DNA of 64,000 nt from Durusdinium trenchii. Taxonomy: Eukaryota; Sar; Dinophyceae; Suessiales; Symbiodiniaceae. The translations under genes and the position numbers were made by a program. How positions within the stretch are numbered: the stretch's first letter is position 1; every line of letters starts with the position of its first letter. Location of the stretch: NCBI GenBank assembly GCA_963970005.1, contig CAXAMN010022917.1:1455748-1519747 (forward strand), in the 5' to 3' direction. The notes below the pieces were generated by a model. That model saw nothing but the letters and a program-made list of their open reading frames with translations, ran no database searches and was not told the DNA's origin. Shown here piece by piece: positions 34,130 to 45,787 of the stretch.

Positions 34130-37100
34130 TAAACTAGTAGTCACAGAAAGCACGAAACATGTGAAGGCGACCAAGACATCAACGTTGACTAAACTGGCAG
34201 AAAGAGCAGGAAGGACGGGATGGCAGAACAAAAGGATCACTCTGGCCGCCACTGGCCCCCCCGGTCACCCCATGCGTTGAAAGTCAAGAACATGGCATAC
34301 ATGGCTTCGTGACCTGCTCAGCTTGCTCTGACCACCGTCAGCGTGGCCCGCCGATCTTGGCGATCCGAGGAGCTGCAAAGGCCACGATCTTGGAAGACTC
34401 TGCTGGTTTGAGAGTGGAGTTCAGAAGAACTGTACCTGGTCCAGGTGATGGACAACACCAGAAGGTTGGTGTGGGATTCTCTCCAAGTATGTTTTTTGGA
34501 TATATAGCCGGAGCTATGTGAACTGAGTACTCCTGTTAACTCATGTTCAATTTCAGAAGGACCCAAAAGAGTGACAAAGATTTGCTACTGGTACAAACTA
34601 GCTCGGACAGCTGTTATCCTTTAGTTCGACATGATCATCAGGCAAAGCATGTTAAGCCTGCTTGCATAGAAAGAAAAAAGACTTAGGCTTGGGCCCACAT
34701 GGCTTCATGTCGTGCCGTGCCCAAAGGAAAAACACCACTGACATCGCACATCGCGCGCGAAAAAATGCGCCTGCCAAGAACATGAAGTTCCATGCGAAGC
34801 CCAAGAGCGCCATGGCTACCACGAAGATCCAAAGCTCACTGGAAAGCCAAAGACACACGGCGGTGCCGATGGCAAAGACCAGGCCAGCATGGATCACCTG
34901 TTCAGCTGAATCATTGGAACTGGAGTGGTTTTCTGCCACCTGAAGTGATGATGCCATCAGAACGGAGGCTCTAGATGGCTATAGTCTAGTTAGTCTAGAG
35001 TCACTATGGTCACTGCACTCTGCAGTTGCCCCCGCCAAACAATGGACTGCTTGGGGTCGGATGACCCCGTCTGCGGTCGTCCGACTCATGACTCTCTCGT
35101 CATGGCAAGACCGGAAGCAGCACGGCTCCACCATGGACGACCACGGTTGACGACCACCATGGTGGAGCACATGACCCGGTCCCGGAGAGCTTGGTGGTCT
35201 GGACGACGAAAGTGACCATGGTTTTTGGTAGAAACGGACCAGCTCAATGGAATGAAAGCATGCAGGCCAAAAAAACTAAGCGGAAGGCGCAAACAAAAAG
35301 ACTTATACTAGGGGCTCCTGGCCTTACTACTAGGAGCACGAAGCTACTAGGGGCTCCTGGCATCGCTACTAGGAGCAAGGACGCTACTACGATACCCATG
35401 GATGGGTGTATTTATGCCTCTCCCGGTCGCTCCGACCCGCCTTGAAACTACCAAAGCGAGGAATGAGCTTCCCGGTCATTGGAGAAGGCGCGAACATGCA
35501 AAACCTCAAAACGTCCAGGTTTCGTGTCGCATTCCGAGAACGCTGAAAAGGCTGATCACATTCCGAGAACGGAAATCATATACCCCGAAGAAAATCACGA
35601 TCCCGTGCTGGAACAAACCAAGCCAACTACAAGAGGAAAGGTTTCAAAATGTGTCAAAACAATCTTCCACATTCTATACAGTGTGTGTTGTTTCTTGTTT
35701 GAAAGCTTTTGTTTGGAACATCGGAAAGCCTCTTCCAGGCATGTTGCCATGATGTGTAGTATAAACCATAAAAAACACACACTCAACAAGCACGTGCTGC
35801 AGCTCCGTCGGCGATCCGAGGAGCATGTGGCCCATCATGGTCAGCGTTGTTGGCGTGTATCCATGATTATAGTACCTGCCGGCAGCATGGCTGGGTGATG
35901 CATGGCTGGTCCAAGTAAAATCATGCAGCTGCACCAGGAGATCAGAATCTGTGGCTTTTGCAAAACATTCAGTTGGTGATTCTGGACGAATCTGCTCTGA
36001 CCTGTCGTAACACTTGGACTTGTCAGGCTTGATGCCTGCAAAGGCAGTATTAAGCAGTGAGATTGCACAAAATTTGGTGTCAATCTATCATTGGCACGGA
36101 TAAATGTTTTGTCCGCCATTTGCGTGCAACATCATACTTGATCCGCGGGCGGGAAATGCTTTGGCCGCACCAATTGGAAACTGGTATATAAATTCATATG
36201 GTGATTTCAATCATTGCGCAGTCGAAGACCCTCTCCGGCACCACCACCCTACTGAGCAGGGTTGGGCGGTGGTGTCGGAGAGGACTCCGAAGCTGCAACA
36301 TCTTCCACGTGTGCCCAGTCAAGGGCCTTACTCAAAGAGGTCCAAACACCTTCTTTCTTCGTATCGTGTTGTTTTACGTGTACAGTACAGTATATATATA
36401 TGTATATTATACAAATTAAGATGTACAATATTCCTTTGCGCCAATGGCATGAATGCAAATGCAAAGCTCAAAGGGCACTGTTGCATCACAACGGGGGTTG
36501 GAGCCATCAAAAGGAGCATGATGCCTGCAGGCAATCTGCAAACTCAGCGGAAAACGGATGGATCCGTGAAAAATTGCACAAGAACTGCCAGGGATGCTTT
36601 TCGACGCTTCAGTGACAGAAAATGATAGAACAACCAAAGTCCTCTCTACATCCAGTGCTTGATTTTTGTCTAAGTTCACACATGCAGTTCACGCCAATGC
36701 AACACACGCAAGTCACACTCTCATTCTGGAGAAACCAACTGGGGGTACCAATCTCTGCTGGCGTGCCAGCATTGGCATGCTCCACTTCCAATTCCAAGCG
36801 GCTGTAGGATGCAGCCATGCTTAGAATGGCAGCAATGCAGCTCGGCTGCCGTAGAATCTCCAATACACCGCGGGGTGGAGTCACGACACTTGCATCAGTT
36901 GCCCCGTTTGTTACGTGTGAAGTTGGAAAGCGCACCAAGAGCAGAAGCACCAAGCTCACCTGAGCAAGGATCGGTTTTGCCCATGACAGTGCTTTTGCCA
37001 TGCTGCACTTGATGGAGGCTCTAACCGTATTCTCAAAGCTGCTATGATGTCAAAGTGTCTACATGGCAGGCTATGATGTCACAGTGTGCTCAGGATTAAA

Positions 37101-40021
37101 AGCATCATCGGACTTCAAACTTAGGGGAGCTAGCTCTATGCGTCAATGGCTATCGTCCCTACAATTATATACCTTTCCTGTGTTTTGATCTTGGAGAACC
37201 CTGTTCTAAGTGTGATGCTGTGCAAAGGTTCTAACTCTAGCTCCTGTCATAACTAGTATGATGTCATAATATCTACATAGCTTGGTCAGGATTGAAACCA
37301 TCATTGGGCTTCCAAGTCAGGTCATGCTCCTCTTGCTTTCATATTGAAGCAGGTTCTAAGTTCTATTTAAGGAAACACAGCAGCTATCAACAGCTTAAAC
37401 CAGATCATCATCTAGCAGGTACTATATAAGTGTGCGTTTCCAAAAGGTTCTATATACAGTATGTCCATTCATCACTGGTTCTGTGTGTCTATTTTGTCAT
37501 GGGTTCGAAAATGTTCTAAGCAATGGTTCTTGCCTTTTGCAGAAACCATTGCAAGATAAGGTGCACTTGATGCTTGCAGAGGCAGCCAAAGCTTGGTAGC
37601 TTCAACATAAGGCTTTTCTGGGATCTCAAGTGGCTTAGGCTTAGTCCGCTTAGTGGTCAGAATCTTACAAATTTGCAGAAGTTCCTTGCGAGCACAGACC
37701 ATCCGCCCTCCCCTGCAAGCCGCATCAGAGTCACTAAGAAGATGCATGAACCAAGCATATAAATTCCTGGGCAGTACACAAGCGTTGCCATGTCTCAGGC
37801 AAAGGCGAAATTAATTAAGACAACAGAAAATCACATACGTCAAAAAACACCATCGGTGACAATGTCCTTGGAGAATGACAATCCCTTTACTCGACATATT
37901 GACAAGTTCTTGGTGCATCTCAACACAGAGATAGTCGCCCGAATAGTCGCACAGTCTTTCAATGTCATTCGCCCCGAACCTTAAAAAGTCGATATAAAAG
38001 GCAGGACCAACCTCTACGTTTAAGCCACAGGGCCTACAAACTACAAACTGGAACATTCTCTCCACATTTGGCAGAATGCAACCTTTGGTGCACTCCTCTT
38101 GTCTTGTTCCTGCTGTCAGTTGACGCCCAGCTGAGCGCCGGGGATTGGTGCGGAAGCTGAGGTCCAGAAAAGTGTGCCCTGGTGTCCAAACTGCTTTTCG
38201 CCAAGTGTCCAGCAAACTCGGCTGCCAAGAGGTTCTTCGCCTCATCCACAGGAACCGTGGCCTGGCCCTCGAGGGCCAACTGTCGTTGGAATGGCAACAC
38301 GAACAACGGTGCGAACTGCCACACGAACCTGCGAAACCCGCTCTCTTGGAACGGCATGAAGCCTATTGAATCGTTGTGCGAAACCAAAAAGGTGGCGTGG
38401 TGCCGTTGAGTGTTCAGACTTTTACTAATAGTTTGGGTATATCCTAACAATTCCTAACAGGGCCCAGTGGATGATGATTAGGTTGCACCCGACATCTCAA
38501 AAATCGTGATACGTACACTAAAATACCGGCTGTTACTGGTTTACTGGGCTACACCCTAATGATATGGACATATATGGACGTTATAGATAATGATGTTCCA
38601 TTGTTGGGTGGACCGGTGGAAGATCGCCTTTTTGAAACATGTGAAGCTGGTTCGGCCTGTGGCAGAACGCCAGGGCCCACCAACGAGCCCAGGACTCCAC
38701 CAAAGAGCACCGCACTGACAGCCTTTGCGGGACTTGATGGCATCAACCTTGGGTAGGGCGTGAATGGAAACGTCCTCCTCCCACGCGCAGGGCGCAGGAC
38801 GTCGATAGCTCGACGTTTGAAGGGTTCGGGAAGTGTGCTGACAGGAAGGCTGGCAGTTGGAATGCACCCAACCCCTCTTCAAATTCTTCAAGCACCTGAG
38901 CAGGATCCAGGCCCAGAAGAAAAACCGTAAAATGACCCACCCAGTCCAGAACTGACCCCAGCAGCCCGATTCCACTGTTCTGTTCTGCGGCTGAACAGCA
39001 ACACAGCACCGAAGCGATAGTTCTGAGCATGGCCCAGACTGTAGCCCAGTAAGGCTGCTCCAATGCATTGAATGCCTTGCTGCTTTGCAAAAGGCAGAGT
39101 GACCAAGTACGGCGACACAAATTACAAATACGTAAACAATCGCTGTGGACACACTTGGCTTTGTTTGACAAACAAATGACCATAAATGTGCGAATATGAG
39201 ACGGGGGCGGGTTCAGGAATGTTATTCCTCTAGAAAACAATCGCAGTATCTGAACCGGGCATGCTCAAGCCAGAATCGCCTTCGCTGCTGGCTTTAGCTC
39301 CACACACCCATCAACTAACTATGCCAATGTCATTTTGTGTTAGGGCAACTCAAAAGCTTTTGAAGTGCTCAAGGTCCAAGTGAACATGTGAACATCTCAT
39401 GGGAGCCAATCCGCCAACAGGCGCCAAGACACTAAACTCCAGGAGATAGGAGCCAAGAACCAACAAACCACACGCCACCATGCCCAAGCAAACTCCCAAG
39501 ATGTAGGTGCCCTTCAGGCCCAATCGGCGCTTGAAGCTGGGCAAGACCAAATTGGCCAGACCTGCGGGGTCCACCTTCAGACTATCCTCTCCTCAGTCCG
39601 ATGACCTCTCCTTGACCTCTCCTTTGCGACAACGGAGTGATGACTGGGCTGACCGGGCTTTGGGCCTCCACAAAAAGACGACGATGGACATCAAAGAGGG
39701 ACGGCGGCTTCTGGAGTATTTGGCGTTCAAAAACCCTCGTTCTCCGAATTGACCACTTCTTTTTATGACGTCTGTCCGCCCGCTCGGCCAAAAAAGATCC
39801 GACCCTCCCAAATCGGCCGAAGAGGAGGAATGGCGCAACATGGCGCTCCGGTCGCTCCGCAAGGACGCGCGCCGCGCGCCGCGCTGACGCGGCGGAGCCT
39901 TGAAGGATGAGCGCCAAGGACAAGGGCAAGGTCTCCAGGCCCTCCGGTGCCGTGTTCGTGACCGCCAAAGACAGCGTGGCCACCGCGCTGGAGAAGATGG
40001 AGAAGGCGCAGGACCAGGCAC
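34130..40021 (-). CDS. Major facilitator superfamily (MFS) transporter, multi-exon
   Basis: This is a 12-helix membrane transporter read from at least ten minus-strand exons. E1 40021-39899 (GLETLPLSLALILQ) joins E2 39561-39433 (LANLVLPSFKRRLGLKGTYI) through a GC donor at 39898. E3 39075-39010 gives IGAALLGYSLGHAQNYRF. E4 38732-38671 gives KAVSAVLFGGVLGSLVGP. E5 36959-36803 gives ILRQPSCIAAILSMAASYS, joined by a GC donor to E6 from 36524 (IMLLLMAPTPVVMQQC). E7 35948-35876 gives LLVQLHDFTWTSHASPSHAA. E8 34897-34771 gives IFVVAMALLGFAWNFMFLAG, joined by a GC donor to E9 from 34435 (TVLLNSTLKPAES). E10 from 34193 gives VNVDVLVAFTCFVLS. These match the MFS blocks LATLPLAL, RRxGRR, YRFAA, AIS-x-GG-GP, QPxFxxAxLS, MTATPLAM, QxHxxGMF-PS-TG, GxGWNFxF and PAExA. 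The start, one or two small exons and the end are missing. The substrate is unknown. Confidence 0.75.
35125..35168. repeat. Inverted repeat with 12-bp arms
   Basis: GCTCCACCATGG and CCATGGTGGAGC, separated by 20 bases that include CGACCAC...GACGACC repeats. It lies within an intron of the MFS gene model. Confidence 0.8.
35305..35396 (+). repeat. Modular dispersed repeat, copy 4
   Basis: ACTAGGGGCTCCTGGCCTTA, CTACTAGGAGCACGAAGCTA, CTAGGGGCTCCTGGCATCGC and TACTAGGAGCAAGGACGCTA follow one another. It lies between the MFS exons at 35876 and 34897, so it is probably intronic. Confidence 0.8.
37042..37345. repeat. Imperfect direct duplication, about 215 bp apart
   Basis: TATGATGTCAAAGTGTCTAC...CAGGATTAAAAGCATCATCG at 37044-37110 is echoed by TATGATGTCATAATATCTAC...CAGGATTGAAACCATCATTG at 37257-37315. 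CTTCAAACTTAGGG and CTTCCAAGTCAGGT continue the match. It lies inside the long intron between MFS exons E4 and E5. Confidence 0.6.
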
Positions 40022-40049
40022 CTCGAGTGAGAGGCGATCGAGCTCAAGC

Positions 40050-41215
40050 GGGTTTAGGAGCTGACATAAAGATGGAAAAAGGATGAAAAAGGACCAAGCT
40101 GCCCAAGCTCTAGTTCAGTCGATTACCATGTTGGGGGAGGGGCACGATACAAATTCTCCCGATTTCTTGAGTTTGGATTGCACGGTTCATCTATGTTCAT
40201 CTCTTGTCTTTGTGACTTCAACTTGCACCTCGCCTGAGAGCAGCAGCACTGAGGTCCAGTCATCCTGGGCAGCCACCTTCACAGGATCTCCCTGTTCCAC
40301 ATCTTTGGATGCCATCTCGCGCGGCTCGACCCCTACTGCCCAGCACAAGACTTGTTATTTGGTTCCTGTTTGTCTCAGTCAACTGCTGATGCTGCTGCGG
40401 AATGGCCATGCTTGGCCAAGCTTGCTGATGTCTGATGGGTCTGAGAGTGACATCAAGACTGAATGACTTTGAATGATTTTGAATGTAGTTCGTGGTTGTA
40501 GCATGTTGAAGCACCGAAGTTCTTCTGGCTGTTACCTCGTTTGCTGGACATGCGCCTTCTTTTCATCTTTTGGCTGGAGTGTCTCTACGTTTGTGGCTCA
40601 TGGTTGGAAAGCAGCTTGAAGCGGACTCGGAGAGCGATGCGTTTTCCAATATGTTTGTTCCACAATGGTTTGGGTACCACTCTTGCCTTCGGAAATGAAT
40701 CTCGGGTCACTTCGGGCATGTCCAGCATGAGCTCATCAAGACATGAAGTCTTTACGTCAGACTTGGCATTGAAGCTCCAGAGTTGGCAACATCGAAAAAC
40801 ACATGTGCGATCCTTCTCTTTGAAACAAGACTCAGACCTCAGAACTCTCTTCATGGGGACCAAGAATGACCCTAGGCTCCCCAGGGGATCCACAGTTCGT
40901 CACGTGGTGGAAGATTGGGGTGAAGTCACCACAAGCAGAGGCAGCTCTCTTCCCCGTTTGGGCCACCATCTGTTTTCTGGTATGGTCCGTGTGTTCCGTG
41001 ACTGAAACCGGAACCTGTGTCTGTGGTTTAAGGTGGTTGACAGGCCATTGTTCTGCGGATGTGGGTCCACGCACTGCCTTCGCCAGTGTTCACACACACA
41101 CATACAGTTAGAAGAATCAAACAGTGGACCAAATATATAGTCGGGTCTTATCGAACAATTTCGAACATTCCAGTCCAACTGACCACCCTGTCAGGTCATT
41201 GTAAAAAGAAAAGAG
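40050..41215. other. No gene supported with confidence
   Basis: A 154-codon plus-strand frame (40541-41005) and a 102-codon minus-strand frame (40893-40585) overlap. The minus one (FNAKSDVKTSCLDELMLDMP) is the more protein-like and could hold an exon. The first exon(s) of the MFS gene, encoding its N-terminus, should lie in this direction but were not recognised. Confidence 0.3.
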
Positions 41216-41381
41216 AGCTCGACGTTATGCGGGTGTGGTTTTTACGTGCTTTTGTGGTGTTTTTCTTAGATTTTGTCATGTTTAGTCAGAGTTTCCATGG
41301 TTATAGTCTAGATATGTTCTTGTGCTCCTGTTTCCTAAACAAAACCAACTTTTCTTGTTTAAAAAACCTCTGGATCCAACT

Positions 41382-41825
41382 CTACCCTTCCTTGCCCATA
41401 AGCATTCTCATTGTTTCAAAGGTAGCACTTTTTGGGCTTCTCCCTCCACATTCTTTATGAAATGGGCTTCTCCCTCCACATTCTTTATGAAATGGAGAGA
41501 AGATCATTATCTTGAAACACAATGTGCCCACCACGCCCAACAAAAGTTGAGAAACTTGCTTAGTAGTACTGGACCTGGATGACTGATTGGAATTGGGTTT
41601 TGCATGGCCTTCTTGACGTCCATACCCATAATAAGCCTCATCCTCATTCTCAGGGTCACTTGGGAGCTCACATCCTATCCCACAAGTTCGATTGGACCAA
41701 TCCTGCTCATCTCCACTGCTCTCACCCAATGGCTCTTCAGATCTATGCTCCATATCCCCCCATCTATGACGAAATCTTCCAAAGAATCTTATGAAGCACA
41801 TGGAATGATCCAGCCTTAGATACAC
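41382..41825 (-). CDS. Hypothetical protein inside the inverted-repeat element
   Basis: A 147-codon minus-strand frame has an acidic middle (EEPLGESSGDEQDWSNRT, DPENEDEAYYGYG) and ends with two tandem copies of FHKECGGRSP, then a short basic tail. The tandem decapeptide comes from an exact 30-bp duplication at 41434-41493. A start at 41825 is the first ATG in the frame. No domain is recognised; it could be the N-terminal part of a degraded transposase, by analogy with acidic starts in several DNA-transposon families, but that is speculation. Confidence 0.35.
   Translation of the reverse strand: MYLRLDHSMCFIRFFGRFRHRWGDMEHRSEEPLGESSGDEQDWSNRTCGIGCELPSDPENEDEAYYGYGRQEGHAKPNSNQSSRSSTTKQVSQLLLGVVGTLCFKIMIFSPFHKECGGRSPFHKECGGRSPKSATFETMRMLMGKEG
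41434..41493. repeat. Exact 30-bp tandem duplication
   Basis: GGGCTTCTCCCTCCACATTC followed by TTTATGAAAT occurs twice head to tail. Its length of ten codons keeps the minus-strand frame open. Confidence 0.9.
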
Positions 41826-42436
41826 TGAGGGTCTGAATTGGCTGTGTGGCCACTATTCACCCTAACCTTCTTGCCCACACATAGACATACATGAAGTCAG
41901 GTTGTACCAAACCTGGCATGCTCAGCATGCTCCCAATATTCACCCAACATTGCCAAGGACATTCTCGCGATGCCACCCAAGCTCAAAACCTCATTGGACC
42001 TCACCAACACCCACCCAAAAGTAAACCAATAGATTTGCAAAAAATTGCCCTACCAATAGCATGAATCATAAGGAGCAACCAATGTTGTACCCAAACGGTT
42101 CTGATCTTCCATTGGGCCACCTAATCATGCACAAACCCATTTGCACCAGGCATTCCATGGACCCCATCCCCATCATTGATTGCCCAGCAAGTTTCCCTCT
42201 CACATGGTGCCCATGTGTTCTTGGAGGACAATCAAACCCAATCGAAGCACCATCCATATTGTGCTGCTGTCTAGAGCATTTGCTCAATGGCTTGTATGGC
42301 AAAACAATTTGCTCAAAGTCAGGATCCCAATCTCTCGTGCCCAGGTGTTGCATCTACGCAACCGCCTTTGGTCTCAAATGAAATTGCACGCATACAGCCA
42401 CAAGCCCAATGCCAGCTGTTTGATGCACCCAATGCT

Positions 42437-42465
42437 TCATCTCATCTCATCTCATCTCATTTCAT
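42437..42465. repeat. (ATCTC)n pentanucleotide microsatellite
   Basis: Four to five CATCT units followed by TTCATCC. Confidence 0.85.
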
Positions 42466-43149
42466 CCAGATTGGAAGTTACATTTTCCTATGCTCTCTAG
42501 CTATATGCCCATCTCTCTCTTTCATTGGATATCTTAAGCCATCAAGTCAAGACAATCTTCCACACTCCATCATTGAGACCATACAGTATAGGTATCCACC
42601 CTCACCACATAGAGCCTACAGTATATACAAGTGCTTGCAGGAGCAGACAGTTGTGTCTTCAAACAGACGAGAGGAATATAAGAAGTTGTGGTGGAATTGC
42701 TACTCTTACACAGGTAGCCATAATGAAATCAATAATCTTGACTATCTCTAGCACCTGGGCCACTTCCAGCTCGTGGAATTGACAATGAGCCCTCAATCTC
42801 CAGCAAGTGGGGCCTGAGCATCCCAGGCCCAGGCCCCAGTTGCTGGAGATTGAGAACTGATTGAGATTGGAGGTCTAGGAGACCAGATCTCCCTCATAGA
42901 GGTGATGACCTGATGTTGTATGATGGGATGTCGTGGACTTGCTGATAGATGATGGTTGATGGACTTCTGTGTGGGAATCAATGAGAACTAGTATGTTTGA
43001 ATCAGATTGATGAGAAATTTGATAGATTACAAGTCGACATTTTTGCTAGACACGTTCTTCAAAACAACTAACATTTTCAAAAAAAACACAGAAAACCACA
43101 AATCACAAAAACGCGTAAAAACCACACCCGCATAACGTCGTTTTCTGAA

Positions 43150-44790
43150 AGAAAAAGGGGCCCGCGCCCGAAAGATGATTGTCCAATATGACCCCCAAAA
43201 CAAGCGCTTCGTAGCTCCCCGGCCTCGTTCACGGCTTCCTGCGCCTCTTGTCGGCTCCGGCGTTCACCGTGGGCCAAGGACGCACCTGGGCGATGAACTT
43301 GCAGAGCCGGGGGGTCGATTGTGCATGCTGGCCCGGTGGTCACGCAAACACACAAAGGCAGCAGGATATGTGCCTTCCTTCTGATGATTTCTGATCAGAA
43401 GTGATAGCCCTTGGAAGCCCAAAGCTGTAGATTGAAAGGGTTACATAATACGCAATGCAAGTTTCACGCAGAAAGGCGAAACATCTCCCTCCAATGGCAC
43501 AAATCTTGCATGGAGGCCTTGCCAAGTGGAAGTCACCAGTTTCTTTCTCTCACGGCTGAGGCTCGAACTTTCGACAATGCTTCTCAGGCGCTCAAGCTCC
43601 ACCTGAATTAGTGCTGCCTTAGATTAGATATAAGCCAAGTAGTACTTTCTCAGTGATGTGTTCAATCAGAGGATGTCACTTTAACCATGGTGGAGCTTTG
43701 CTTTCCAACGAAATCCAAAACCCAAACTACTAATTAAATTTTACTCAGGCATCTTTGGACCTAATTCATGTCAAGCCACCCCATCACCCTATCCGGGCAG
43801 CGCAGGAGTTAAGTTTCCCTAAACATTTATATAGGAGCCAAATGAATACTGTGAGCTATCCTCCGTCCACACTAGTACAAAGTACACAGCTTAAGTAAGG
43901 TACCAGCTACCTCAATTCATCTCAATTCCTTCCTTGATTAAGTAGGGTTTTGGGGGGGGGAAGCAGTAGGGCCAAGCGGACCTCAAACAAACACATGGTG
44001 TCCAAAACGCAGCAGCCTCGAGGTCTTCCTTTTCCTGTCCAACCTCCGACAGCCTCCGCTGGGTCAGCTGGCGGCGAGAGCCGCGACGCTGCCGTGCATC
44101 GACCAACATCGAAGCAAATCGGACCATCGGATGTGACATCCGGTGTCCTGTTGTACTGTTGAAGCAAGAAGACATCTTGTATACTATATAACTATCAGTC
44201 ATCAGTATGATCATGCCTTCATTCATGATCCTTCAACATTCCACCTGGTGCCACATGAAGGCAGGGGAGCTACAGGTCCTGCTGATTGATACTGATCGTT
44301 TGCCCAATAGTAGGATTCCAATAAAACTCAAAGCTGAACAGGGCAAGCAGCTTTTGCATGAAACAAAAAAACACATGCTCTTTCCTGCACATTTCATATA
44401 CCCGTGAGCTAGTCACTGGGAGGGCATCCTTTATTGATATACTGTACCGGATATACCTGATATACATCCTGATTCATGTCCTGTGCGACCGTCCTGGACC
44501 ATTCTTTTTGGCCAAGTGACGCATCGCGCAGAGCGCTGCCCCCTTCCTTGACCGCCTGTGTCAAACAAATGGCCGGACATGCTGCAAAAGGATACACCAA
44601 ACATCGCCAAACTAAGTGAATCATGAGATGTTATCATATTTTGTTTACAAGCCAGATTGTGGAACATCTCCAGTCTTACCTCACAGTCTACTGCAGACCA
44701 GTCCCCATTATGCCATAGCTCACAGTTGTTCCCTAACTTGAACAGCCTTCATCTCCACAAGCCGATAGTCTCGCCTTGATCTGCTTGGTG
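43150..44790. other. No gene supported with confidence; GC islands at 43195-43330 and 44000-44110
   Basis: In the first island the minus strand reads CKFIAQVRPWPTVNAGADKR and then RRKP before a stop, or in another frame ERRSRQEAQEAVNEAGELRS after a CGCCCAG acceptor. Either could be an exon. In the second island a minus frame reads RFASMLVDARQRRGSRRQLT and then QRRLSEVGQEKEDLEAAAF. Both are probably real exons of unknown genes, but frame choice is uncertain. Confidence 0.3.
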
Positions 44791-44794
44791 TGAG

Positions 44795-45139
44795 TCACAT
44801 GAGCTTTGCGCTGTTGATCACCTTGTTGGGGCAGCGAAGACTAAGACAGGATACCCTACCCATGGATATCCTGTGAATCCCTATGATGAGTGATTCAACA
44901 ACTTCTTCTAGCTTGGACATTGGGCTGCCGCCTGAATCTGGGCACGCAATGAACATCAGAAACTTGGCCAAAGCTCCAGCTAGCTGCTTGCTTCTGACAG
45001 TAGTCCTCCGAAAAAAGAATGGGCCCAGTAGTCGCAAAAAAAAATCTGCTGTAGATTCACTGTGGATGTCCGAAGGTCTTTTGAGTGGTTGAGAGCTCCC
45101 CAACTCCGACAGATTCTGAATGGCAGTTCGGGGGTGCAT
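44795..45139 (-). CDS. Candidate coding segment, unknown protein
   Basis: A 114-codon minus-strand frame reads SDIHSESTADFFLRLLGPFF through SKQLAGALAKFLMFIACPDS and SKLEEVVESLIIGIHRISMG. Mixed hydrophobic helices and charged residues give a protein-like profile. Splice borders and family are unknown. Just upstream (about 45360-45250) another minus frame (LHHHFARSELGVPPQLAEAK) may be a separate exon. Confidence 0.35.
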   Translation of the reverse strand: MHPRTAIQNLSELGSSQPLKRPSDIHSESTADFFLRLLGPFFFRRTTVRSKQLAGALAKFLMFIACPDSGGSPMSKLEEVVESLIIGIHRISMGRVSCLSLRCPNKVINSAKLM

Positions 45140-45540
45140 TAGTAGTATTATATAGTATTAGTATGTATTAGTCAAAAGCTCAGCCCTGATTTCAGAATGT
45201 AGCTTTTGACACTCTCCCCCTCTCTATTAACACTTATCCTCCACATGTGGTGCATTTCTTGACTTTCGCACCCCATCTGGGTCCCAACCCAACTCCGTGG
45301 TCTTGGCCTCGGCGAGTTGGGGAGGAACTCCGAGTTCGCTACGCGCGAAGTGGTGGTGGAGGTTCTTCCCCCCCGACCTCCCAAGAAAAGAGGTGTTGAG
45401 GAAAAAGATAAAAACAACTCCGATTCAAACCTTTCCACCTCCCATTTAAGAAGCATGATGATTCATGACTAATTACTTTGTGAGCGACGCTGTTACTATA
45501 TGAGCGACGCTATTTACTAATCAGGTTGCTCACATATTAC

Positions 45541-45640
45541 TATCTATATATATATATATATATGAATCCTGATTCATGATGAGTCATGACACACCCGAAG
45601 CATGCCAAAGACTACGCATGCCAGGGACTACGAAGCTTGA
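45541..45640. repeat. (TA)n tract and short inverted/direct repeats
   Basis: A (TA)n run at about 45545-45562 is followed by TGAATCCTGATTCATGA and by GCATGCCAAAGACTACGCATGCCAGGGACTACG. AAGCTTGATTCAAGCTT is an imperfect palindrome. Confidence 0.7.
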
Positions 45641-45787
45641 TTCAAGCTTCAAACAAACTAGGATATTTGGGCATAGGAGAATTCTGGTCAGCGAGTCTCC
45701 TTTTTGATCCTTTCTGTGGTCAGTGAATGGTCATGTCTTTTCGGCCAGCTTCGCCCCGGATGTCTACCAAGTGCAGGCATCGGCGCA

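Larger units (their letters stand above)
41220..43140. mobile_element. 1.9-kb element bounded by ~37-bp terminal inverted repeats
   Basis: The left end CGACGTTATGCGGGTGTGGT continues TTTTACG and a T/G-rich stretch. The reverse complement of the right end (43140 backwards) is identical for the first 27 bases and 8 of the next 10 match. The interior differs from its surroundings: on the plus strand, about 41600-42700 is poor in G and rich in CCCA/CATC words. It holds an open frame (41825-41382) and a 95-codon minus frame (42353-42066), neither of recognised family. No target-site duplication was seen directly outside the ends. Confidence 0.6.

Noticed and set aside
39908-40072. Plus-strand frame starting MSAKDKGKVSRPSGAVFV
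   Set aside because: It covers the same bases as MFS exon E1. The minus-strand reading is preferred because it joins exactly in phase to E2 and gives the conserved LETLPLSL block.
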